Below, in pieces: positions 1-6,166 of a stretch of DNA of 7,524 nt (positions are counted from its first letter, which is position 1; each line of letters opens with the position of its first letter). The stretch covers positions 1-7,524 of the forward strand of contig JAOPZO010000477.1 of the NCBI GenBank assembly GCA_025964065.1, in the 5' to 3' direction. Source of the stretch: Solirubrobacterales bacterium. GTDB taxonomy: Bacteria > Actinomycetota > Thermoleophilia > Solirubrobacterales > Solirubrobacteraceae. Under the pieces are notes generated by a model. That model made no database searches and was not told the origin of the DNA. It worked only from the letters and a program-made list of their open reading frames with translations. The translations under genes were made by a program, and so were the position numbers.

Positions 1-126
1 GCGACCGCCACCGCCGCGAAGGGCGGGGCGTCGACCGCGCCGGCCGCGAGCTCCGGTGGCGTCGCGACCGCTCCCGCCCCGGGCGCCGAGTCGCTCCTCG
101 ACTACCTCCTCGGGGGTGGCGCGTGA
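1..126 (+). CDS. C-terminal end of an upstream operon gene, probably an MCE-family protein (5' truncated)
   Basis: Frame 1 is open from the first base to a TGA at 124-126 and gives 41 residues rich in Ala, Thr, Ser and Gly, ending in LLDYLLGGGA. The tail is low-complexity and has no catalytic motif or cysteine, so identity cannot be read from it directly. A Pro/Ala-rich linker ending in a short hydrophobic 'LLDYLLG' peptide fits the disordered tails of actinobacterial MCE proteins. Its stop overlaps the next gene's GTG start in the sequence GTGA, which implies translational coupling to a definite MCE gene. That it is a coding end is well supported by the frame, codon bias and overlap. That it is a fifth MCE paralog is inference from position. 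Another membrane-associated operon protein is the alternative. Confidence 0.75.
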   Translation, partial: ATATAAKGGASTAPAASSGGVATAPAPGAESLLDYLLGGGA

Positions 127-1535
127 AGCGTCGCAGCCAGGCCTCCATCGCGGCCAACCCCGTCCTCATCGGCGCGGCGACCGTCCTGGTCATCGTCGTC
201 GCGGTCTTCCTCGCGTACAACGCGAACTCCGGCCTGCCGTTCGTCCCGACCTACTCGCTGAAGGCCGACGTGCCGAGCGCCGCGCAGCTCGTGAAGGGCA
301 ACGAGGTCCGCCTCGGCGGCGTGCGGGTCGGCGTCGTCGACGAGATCAAGCCGAAGCAGCTCGCAAGCGGCCGCGTCGTCGCGCAGCTCGGCCTGAAGCT
401 CGAGACGACCGTCAAGCCGCTGCCCGCCGACTCCACGCTGCTCGTCCGCCCGCGCTCCGCGCTCGGCCTGAAGTACGTCGAGATCACGAAGGGCACGAAG
501 GCCGAGGGCTACGAGGACGGCGCGACGATCGCGCTCGGCCAGGCGACCCCGGCCCCCGTCGAGTTCGACGAGTTCCTCTCGACCTTCGACGAGCCGACCC
601 GCGTCGCCTCCCGCGCGAACCTCACCGAGTTCGGCAACGCGCTCGGCGGCCGTGGCCAGGACCTGAACGTCGCGATCGAGAACCTCAACCCGCTGCTCGT
701 GAACCTCCAGCCCGTCATGCGGAACCTCTCGGACCCGCAGACGAAGCTCGCGCGGCTCTTCCGGGCGCTCGGCGCGACGGCCGCGGAAGTCGCGCCCGTG
801 GCCCAGACGCAGGCCGCGATGTTCCGCAACCTCGACACGACCTTCGGCGGCCTGGCCAACGTGACCGGCCCGATCCAGGAGTCGATCACGGGCGGCCCGC
901 CCGCGCTCGACGCGGCGATCCGCGGCCTGCCGCGGCAGCGTCCGTTCATCCGGAACACGGAGGCGTTCTTCGCCGAGCTGCGCCCGGGCGTCCGGTCGCT
1001 CTCGACCGCCGCGCCGACGCTCGCGGACGCGCTCGAGATCGGGACCCCCGTCCTGCGCCGCACCGTCGAGCTGAACCGTCGCCTGAAGCCGACCTTCCAG
1101 TCGCTCCAGCGCTTCGCCGAGGACCCGCTCGCCAAGCTCGGCCTGAACGACCTCGCGCACACCTCCCGCGTGCTCGCGCCGACGATCCGCCAGCTCAAGC
1201 CGGCCCAGACGGTCTGCAACTACGTCTCGCTCTGGTTCCGCAACGTCTCCTCGCTCCTGAGCCAGGGCGACGCGAACGGGACGGGCCAGCGCTTCATCAT
1301 CATCGCCACCCCGCAGGGCCCGAACAACGAGGGGCTGTTCTCCTCCGCGCCCGCCAACGGCCCGGGCCGGGACAACTACCTGCACTCCAACGCGTACCCG
1401 AACGTGGCCGCTCCCGGCCAGACCCGGGAGTGCGAGGCGGCCAACGAGACCTACGCGCCCGGCAAGCAGGTCATCGGCAACGTCCCGGGCAACCAGGGCA
1501 CCCGAACCGAGAAGACGGTGATCGACCGGCGATGA
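123..1535 (+). CDS. MCE-family (MlaD/Mce) lipid-transport protein, paralog 1 of 4 complete
   Basis: This 470-residue protein is predicted to be a membrane-anchored subunit of an Mce lipid-transport complex. A basic N-terminus (MKRRSQ) precedes a single membrane helix at about residues 14-32, beginning NPVLIGA. The MCE domain follows at about 44-125, with the typical KGNEVRLGGVRVGVV segment (about 58-72) and then LLVRPRSALGLKYVEIT. The rest to about 350 is mostly helical (needle region) and includes ELRPGVRSL around P288. The tail has a D-A-N-G-x-x-x-R motif (383-390) and only two cysteines, C365 and C437. The GTG start at 123 lies within the upstream stop (GTGA); it gives the expected anchor length and has a G-rich stretch (112-119) just before it. 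The stop overlaps the next ATG. MCE membership is secure; the transported lipid and the MceA-F equivalence are not determinable. Confidence 0.95.
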   Translation: MKRRSQASIAANPVLIGAATVLVIVVAVFLAYNANSGLPFVPTYSLKADVPSAAQLVKGNEVRLGGVRVGVVDEIKPKQLASGRVVAQLGLKLETTVKPLPADSTLLVRPRSALGLKYVEITKGTKAEGYEDGATIALGQATPAPVEFDEFLSTFDEPTRVASRANLTEFGNALGGRGQDLNVAIENLNPLLVNLQPVMRNLSDPQTKLARLFRALGATAAEVAPVAQTQAAMFRNLDTTFGGLANVTGPIQESITGGPPALDAAIRGLPRQRPFIRNTEAFFAELRPGVRSLSTAAPTLADALEIGTPVLRRTVELNRRLKPTFQSLQRFAEDPLAKLGLNDLAHTSRVLAPTIRQLKPAQTVCNYVSLWFRNVSSLLSQGDANGTGQRFIIIATPQGPNNEGLFSSAPANGPGRDNYLHSNAYPNVAAPGQTRECEAANETYAPGKQVIGNVPGNQGTRTEKTVIDRR

Positions 1536-3166
1536 TCGGCCGCACCCGCACCCGCACCCTCCGCAAGGACCGGACCGGCGCGAACCCGCTGCTCGTCGGC
1601 CTGCTCGTCGCCGTCGTCGCGGTCATCGGCGTCTACTTCGGCTTCACGAAGGCGAATCCGTTCGCCAACCCGTTCGAAGTCAAGGCCGTCTTCGAGTCGG
1701 CCGTCTCCATCCGGAAGAACTCGCCCGTGCGCGTCGCCGGCGTGAACATCGGCAAGGTCAAGCGCGTCGAGCGCCAGGACGGCACGGACGCCGCGGTCGT
1801 CCACCTCGAGGTGCAGGACAAGGCGCTGCCGATCCACAAGGACGCGACGCTCAAGATCCGCCCCCGCATCTTCCTCGAGGGCAACTTCTTCGTCGACCTC
1901 GAGCCCGGCACCCCCGGTGCGCCGACCATCCGCAGCGGCGACACCATCGCGATGACGCAGACCGCGACGCCCGTGCAGCTCGACCAGGTGCTCACGGCGC
2001 TGCAGAGCGACACCCGCGAGAGCCTCAAGACGCTTCTGCGCGGCTACGGCGAGGCGCTCACCGCCGAGCCGACCGTCACGGACGACCGCAACGGCGATCC
2101 GCTCACCCAGGGCGAGACCGCCGCCGAGTCGCTGAACGACGCGACGAGGACCGGCGCGGACGCGTTGCGCGGCACCTCGATCGTCAACGACGCGCTGCAG
2201 GGCGAGGAGCAGGGCGACCTCGGCGGCCTCATCAAGTCGCTCGGGCAGGTCACGGCCGCGCTCGACACCCGCAAGCCGCAGCTGCAGGACCTCATCACGA
2301 ACTTCAACGTCACCATGGGCGCGCTCGCGTCGGAGAGCACGAACCTCCGCGCCTCGATCCGGGGCCTGGCGCCGACGCTGCGCACGACTTCCCGCACCCT
2401 CGGGACGCTCAACGCCGCGTTCCCGAGCACCCGCGCCTTCGCCCGCGAGCTCATCCCGGGCGTCCGCGAGACGCCCGCGACGATCACCGCGGCCCGCCCG
2501 TGGATCGCCCAGACGCGCAAGCTGCTGGGGGAGCGGGAGCTCCGCGGCCTCGTCCGCGAGCTCCGCCCGACCACCGCGAACCTCTCGCGGGTCGTGGACA
2601 CCGGCGTGCAGCTGCTCCCGCAGATCGACGACCTCTCGCAGTGCCTCTCGAAGGTCATCCTGCCGACGGGCGACATCAAGATCGAGGACGGCAACCTCAC
2701 GACGAACCGCGAGAACTACAAGGAGTTCTGGTACGCGATGGTCGGCCTCGCCGGTGAGTCGCAGAACTTCGACGGCAACGGCCCGTACGTCCGCTTCCAG
2801 ACGGGCGGCGGCGACCAGTCGATCTCGACGGGCACGGGCGGGACGCTGCAGGAGCCGATCTTCGCGAACGTCTCCTCCCCGCCGATCGGGACGCGCCCCG
2901 CGTACCCCCAGCGCCGCCCGCCGTACCGGCCCGAGGCCCCGTGCAAGGAGCAGCGCATCCCCGACCTGAACGCCGCCAAGAACGGCCGGGCGGACGCGGT
3001 GGGCCGTGCCGGCGTGCGCATCGCCCCGACCCCGGCGGAGAAGGCGAAGGTCGAGGCCGCGAAGGCCGAGGCCGCGACCCCCGGCGCCGCACCGAAGCTC
3101 GAGGGCACGCTGACCGGTGACCTCGTGTCGCGCCTGAACCCCTTCGCGGGCGGGGCGGGCCGATGA
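1532..3166 (+). CDS. MCE-family (MlaD/Mce) lipid-transport protein, paralog 2, with insertion and charged Ala-rich tail
   Basis: At 544 residues this is the longest complete MCE paralog here. The N-terminus is strongly basic with an RTRTRT run. The membrane helix is at about 19-38 (starts NPLLVGLL), and the MCE domain at about 48-128 contains VRVAGVNIGKVKRVE and then IFLEGNFFVDLEPGTP. Residues about 177-233 form an acidic Asp/Glu/Gly/Thr-rich insertion absent from the neighbouring paralogs, placed between the MCE domain and the helical needle. The needle carries PTLR, PSTR and ELIPGVR (P309). The C-terminal region has FWYAMVGLAG, D-G-N-G-P-Y-V-R (414-421) and the only two cysteines, C371 and C471, then a Lys/Glu/Ala tail (VEAAKAEAA). 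The ATG at 1532 is chosen because ATGA overlaps the previous stop and the anchor follows directly. The same frame stays open far upstream, but that stretch reads as an Arg/Pro-rich shadow of paralog 1. Confidence 0.95.
   Translation: MIGRTRTRTLRKDRTGANPLLVGLLVAVVAVIGVYFGFTKANPFANPFEVKAVFESAVSIRKNSPVRVAGVNIGKVKRVERQDGTDAAVVHLEVQDKALPIHKDATLKIRPRIFLEGNFFVDLEPGTPGAPTIRSGDTIAMTQTATPVQLDQVLTALQSDTRESLKTLLRGYGEALTAEPTVTDDRNGDPLTQGETAAESLNDATRTGADALRGTSIVNDALQGEEQGDLGGLIKSLGQVTAALDTRKPQLQDLITNFNVTMGALASESTNLRASIRGLAPTLRTTSRTLGTLNAAFPSTRAFARELIPGVRETPATITAARPWIAQTRKLLGERELRGLVRELRPTTANLSRVVDTGVQLLPQIDDLSQCLSKVILPTGDIKIEDGNLTTNRENYKEFWYAMVGLAGESQNFDGNGPYVRFQTGGGDQSISTGTGGTLQEPIFANVSSPPIGTRPAYPQRRPPYRPEAPCKEQRIPDLNAAKNGRADAVGRAGVRIAPTPAEKAKVEAAKAEAATPGAAPKLEGTLTGDLVSRLNPFAGGAGR
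1541..1558 (+). repeat. Three tandem copies of CGCACC inside the start of MCE paralog 2
   Basis: Three exact six-base units encode Arg-Thr three times, directly in front of the membrane anchor. The repeat keeps the reading frame, so copy-number change would only alter the positive patch on the cytoplasmic side. Three copies is short enough to arise by chance in such GC-rich DNA. Confidence 0.5.
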
Positions 3167-4590
3167 GGATCGTCCGCAAGTACGCCGTGAACGTCTCGGC
3201 CATCATCGGCCTGGCGCTCATCGCCGCGCTCGTCGGCGGCTACATCCTGAAGAACCAGCGCTTCACGCTGCCGAGCGCCGTGCCGTTCCTCGGCTCGGAC
3301 TTCGTCAACTACCAGGCGACGCTCCCGACGGCGCAGTCGATCACCCCGGGCCAGGGGCAGACGGTCAACGTCGCCGGCGTCCCGGTGGGCGAGCTCTCCA
3401 AGGTCGACCTCGTCGACGGCCGTGCCGTCGTGACGATGAAGATCCGGCGCAAGTTCACCCCGATCTACAAGGACGCCACCGCGGTCGTGCGCCCGAAGAC
3501 GGGCCTCAACGACATGATCATCGAGCTCTCCCCGGGCTCGAAGTCCCGCGGCGAGCTGCCGACGTCCTCGCCGATCCCGGTGGAGCAGTCGCTCTCGTCC
3601 GTCAACCTCGACGAGATCCTCGCCGGCCTCGACGGCGACACCCGCTCCTACCTCCAGATCCTGCTCGGCGCGGGCGGACAGGCGCTCGACGGCAACGGCA
3701 GGGCGCTCTCGAACACGCTGCGCCGCTTCGAGCCGACGAGCTCGTCGCTGGACAAGATCATGAGCAAGCTCGAGGACCGCCGCGGGAACATCCGCCGGAC
3801 CGTCTCGAACTTCCGCAAGCTCTCCGCGTCCCTCGCGAGCAAGGACGACGACCTCGTCTCGCTCGTCGACTCCTCCGAGGCCGTCTTCCGCTCCTTCGCG
3901 AACCAGGACGCCCGGCTGCGCGAGGCGATCCGCGAGCTGCCGAGCACGCTGGCCTCGACGAACACGAACCTCGCGAAGGTCGACGAGCTCGCGAGCGAGC
4001 TCGGCCCGGGCCTCGAGCGCCTGCGCCCCGCGGCGCGCGCCCTGGCGCCCTCGCTGCGCGACACCCGCCCGTTCCTGCGGAAGACCACCCCGGTCATCCG
4101 CGACGAGCTGCGCCCGTTCTCGCGTGAGGCGCTGCCCACCATCCGCCTGCTGCGCCCGGCCGCCCGCGACCTCGCGCAGATCACGCCGGACCTGACCCGC
4201 ACGTTCAAGGTCGTCAACACGCTCTTCAACACGCTGGCCTTCGACGACCCGAAGGACAACAACGACTCGTACCTCTTCTGGTTCGGCTGGGCCAACCACC
4301 TCGGCAACGCGGTGTTCGGCCAGGCCGACGCCCACGGCCCGATCCGCAAGGGCGTCGTGCAGGTCTCCTGCTCGAGCCTCGCGACGCTCGACTCGATCAA
4401 GAAGGTCAACCCGCAGCTCGGCACGCTCGTGAGCCTGCTCGACGCGCCGCTCACCAGCGACGTGTGCCCCGCCACCTCGCAGCCCGGCAGCGGCACCACG
4501 GGCCCCACCGGCGCGACGGGTCTCGGCGGCCTCGTCCCGACGCTGCCGGCCCTGCCGACGGCGCGCTCGACCCAGGACGGTGAGGGCTAG
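3163..4590 (+). CDS. MCE-family (MlaD/Mce) lipid-transport protein, paralog 3, with P-x-x-R heptad needle
   Basis: This 475-residue protein has a short basic N-terminus (MRIVRK), one membrane helix at about 9-29 and an MCE domain at about 48-128 with VNVAGVPVGELSKVD followed by TGLNDMIIELSPGS. The helical needle region runs from about 145 to 345. Its second half has prolines at 282, 289, 296, 303, 310, 318, 325 and 332, with Arg three residues after each one from 289 on. The C-terminal region contains YLFWFGWANHLGN, D-A-H-G-P-I-R (389-395) and the only cysteines, C403 and C435. It ends in a short Gly-x-x stretch (444-455) and a Leu/Pro-rich tail. The ATG at 3163 overlaps the previous stop in ATGA, with a G-rich run before it, and the stop TAG shares its last base with the next GTG. 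Membership in the MCE family is secure; substrate is unknown. Confidence 0.95.
   Translation: MRIVRKYAVNVSAIIGLALIAALVGGYILKNQRFTLPSAVPFLGSDFVNYQATLPTAQSITPGQGQTVNVAGVPVGELSKVDLVDGRAVVTMKIRRKFTPIYKDATAVVRPKTGLNDMIIELSPGSKSRGELPTSSPIPVEQSLSSVNLDEILAGLDGDTRSYLQILLGAGGQALDGNGRALSNTLRRFEPTSSSLDKIMSKLEDRRGNIRRTVSNFRKLSASLASKDDDLVSLVDSSEAVFRSFANQDARLREAIRELPSTLASTNTNLAKVDELASELGPGLERLRPAARALAPSLRDTRPFLRKTTPVIRDELRPFSREALPTIRLLRPAARDLAQITPDLTRTFKVVNTLFNTLAFDDPKDNNDSYLFWFGWANHLGNAVFGQADAHGPIRKGVVQVSCSSLATLDSIKKVNPQLGTLVSLLDAPLTSDVCPATSQPGSGTTGPTGATGLGGLVPTLPALPTARSTQDGEG
4027..4167 (+). repeat. Protein-level repeat: seven P-x-x-R heptads in MCE paralog 3
   Basis: Reading the codons gives PAAR, PSLR, PFLR, PVIR, PFSR, PTIR and PAAR starting at residues 289, 296, 303, 310, 318, 325 and 332. 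Six gaps separate the seven prolines: five of exactly seven residues and one of eight. A further proline at 282 keeps the spacing but is followed by Glu at +3. The units differ in their other residues and in codons, so this looks like conserved protein periodicity rather than recent DNA duplication. It would put Pro and Arg on fixed faces of a long helix in the needle part of the MCE complex. Confidence 0.85.
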
Positions 4591-6119
4591 TGCAGAAGCA
4601 GGCCCCGACCTTCGGGCGGCTCGCGGTGATGGTCGGCTTCGCGCTGTCCTGCTTCGGCCTGCTCCTCTTCCTGTGGCTCGCCTTCGGCGGTCCCGTGCCC
4701 CTGCAGCCCAAGGGCTACCGGCTCCACACGTCGTTCGGCGAGGCGACGCAGCTCTCCAAGGAGGCCGATGTCCGGATCTCCGGCGTCTCCGTCGGCAAGG
4801 TCAAGGACATCGTCACGGACGCCGAGTCCGGCCGCTCCGACGCGACCATCGAGCTCGAGTCCCGCTACGCCCCGCTGCCGCGCGACACCCGCGCGACCCT
4901 CCGCCAGAAGACGCTGCTCGGCGAGACCTACGTCGAGCTGACCCCGGGCTCCCGCAAGGCCGGCTTCGTGGCCGAGGACGGCACGCTGCCCGCGGCCAAC
5001 GTCTCGCCCACCGTCGAGCTCGACGAGATCTTCCGCGCCTTCGACCCGAAGACCCGCCGTGAGTTCCAGTCCTGGATGCAGGAGCTGGCCGTCGCGAGCA
5101 AGGGCCGCGGCCGTGACCTGAACGACACGCTCGGGAACCTCTCGCCGTTCGCGCAGGACACGAACGCGCTGCTCAAGATCCTGAACGCGCAGAAGGGGGC
5201 CGTCCGCGCGCTCTCGGCGAACACGGGCGAGGTCTTCGAGGCGCTCTCGGAGAACCGCGGCCGGCTCGCCTCGCTCATCACGAACTCGAACCGGGTCTTC
5301 GAGGTCACCGCACGCCGGAACGAGGAGCTGCAGGAGACCTTCCGGGCGCTCCCGACCTTCGAGCGCGAGGCGACCCAGACGGTCAACCGCCTCACCGCGT
5401 TCTCCGGGAACGCGAACCCGCTCATCACGCAGCTGCGGCCCGCGGCCCGCCAGCTCTCGCCGACCCTGACGGACCTCTCGGCGCTGTCGCCGGACCTCAA
5501 GGCGCTCTTCCGCGACCTCGGGCCGCTCATCACGGCCTCCAAGGCGGGCCTGCCGGCGACGCAGCGGTTCCTCGACGAGCTGCGCCCGTTCCTCGGCGCG
5601 ACCGACCCGGCGCTCGCCCAGCTCAACCCGATCCTGACGTTCGTCGGGCAGTACAAGGACGAGCTGAACTCCTTCTTCGCCAACACCGTCGCGACGACGC
5701 AGGCGACGACGGAGGAGGCCACGGGCCCGAACCTCCACTACCTCCGCACGACGAACCCGCTGAACCTGGAGAGCCTCGCGCTGTACAAGGAGCGGCTCGG
5801 CTCGAACCGCGCGAACCCGTACCAGCTGCCCCGCGCCTACCAGGACCTCAAGGACGGCCTGCCCGTCTTCGACGCCCGGACCTGCGGCCGCGGCAACGTG
5901 CCGAACGTCATCCCGCGCGACACGGTCACCGCGCTGCTCGGGGCGGACGCCTCGCGCATCATCGGCGACCTCGTCTCCCGCGTCGGCGGCCCGGCGACGC
6001 AGACCGCGGCGCCGCCGTGCAGGCAGCAGGGCAAGTTCGACTTCGGCGGCGAGCTCACGCAGTACCCGCACGTCAACCCAGCGCGCAACGGCTCGAGCCC
6101 GAGCGGCAGCGGCCGGTAG
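4590..6119 (+). CDS. MCE-family (MlaD/Mce) lipid-transport protein, paralog 4
   Basis: This 509-residue protein has a short N-terminus (MQKQAPTFGR) and a membrane helix at about 11-32. Its MCE domain is at about 43-125, with VRISGVSVGKVKDI and then TLLGETYVELTPGS. A long helical needle follows, with prolines at 284, 291, 301, 312, 322, 333, 340 and 347. The tail differs from the other three: the D-x-N-G motif is replaced by G-P-N-L-H-Y-L-R (379-386). It carries C432 and C477, and a third cysteine, C21, lies in the membrane helix. The GTG at 4590 is chosen because it shares one base with the preceding TAG, has a GGTGAGG-like ribosome site at about 4579-4585, and gives a complete anchor; the next Met (14) would cut into the helix. 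This is the last MCE gene before a short gap, so it is probably the final subunit of the series. Confidence 0.95.
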   Translation: MQKQAPTFGRLAVMVGFALSCFGLLLFLWLAFGGPVPLQPKGYRLHTSFGEATQLSKEADVRISGVSVGKVKDIVTDAESGRSDATIELESRYAPLPRDTRATLRQKTLLGETYVELTPGSRKAGFVAEDGTLPAANVSPTVELDEIFRAFDPKTRREFQSWMQELAVASKGRGRDLNDTLGNLSPFAQDTNALLKILNAQKGAVRALSANTGEVFEALSENRGRLASLITNSNRVFEVTARRNEELQETFRALPTFEREATQTVNRLTAFSGNANPLITQLRPAARQLSPTLTDLSALSPDLKALFRDLGPLITASKAGLPATQRFLDELRPFLGATDPALAQLNPILTFVGQYKDELNSFFANTVATTQATTEEATGPNLHYLRTTNPLNLESLALYKERLGSNRANPYQLPRAYQDLKDGLPVFDARTCGRGNVPNVIPRDTVTALLGADASRIIGDLVSRVGGPATQTAAPPCRQQGKFDFGGELTQYPHVNPARNGSSPSGSGR

Positions 6120-6122
6120 GGC

Positions 6123-6142
6123 GCTCCCGGCGCGCCGGGAGC
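6123..6142 (+). promoter_or_regulatory. Perfect 20-base palindrome between the MCE block and the MMPL gene
   Basis: The left arm GCTCCCGGCG is followed at once by its exact reverse complement CGCCGGGAGC. In RNA this could fold as an eight-pair GC-rich stem with a CGCG loop. It begins four bases after the stop of paralog 4 and is the only marked inverted repeat in the sole intergenic gap. No T-run follows (the next bases are CCCGCGTGAG), so it is not a classical intrinsic terminator. It could be an attenuator, an mRNA-stability hairpin that sets MCE versus MMPL levels, or an operator for a dimeric regulator. The palindrome itself is certain; its function is open. Confidence 0.6.
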
Positions 6143-6166
6143 CCCGCGTGAGCGACACTGGTGCCG

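Noticed and set aside
1..122. Promoter or leader upstream of MCE paralog 1
   Set aside because: The region is coding in frame 1 up to the overlapping stop, and no promoter-like elements stand out; expression probably comes from upstream.
56..1531. Long open frame on the + strand running through the whole of MCE paralog 1 into paralog 2
   Set aside because: The translation is almost only Arg, Pro, Ala, Gly and Asp, the signature of an out-of-phase reading of GC-rich coding DNA. The real protein in this frame begins at the ATG at 1532, where an anchor and MCE domain appear.
3010..3110. Repeated GAGGCCGCGAAGGCC-like units near the end of MCE paralog 2 as a DNA repeat
   Set aside because: Only about two imperfect copies are present and they simply encode an Ala/Lys/Glu tail; there is no sign of a mobile or structured repeat.
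2716..4335. Long open frames on the - strand, also at 102-1385, 4587-6158 and 5837-7330
   Set aside because: All are opposite well-supported + strand genes, have Arg/Glu/Val/Asp-rich low-complexity translations without domains, and are expected by chance at this GC content.
4590..4692. Lipobox-like A-L-S-C at residues 18-21 of MCE paralog 4, which might make it a lipoprotein like mycobacterial MceE
   Set aside because: The residue at -3 is Ala, the Cys sits in the middle of the hydrophobic stretch, and it is followed by more membrane residues (FGLLLFLWLAF). A transmembrane anchor fits better.
6123..6150. Intrinsic transcription terminator after the MCE block
   Set aside because: The hairpin is strong but is followed by CCCGCGTGAG with no T-run, and a same-strand gene starts 25 bases later; it is reported as a palindrome of unknown role.
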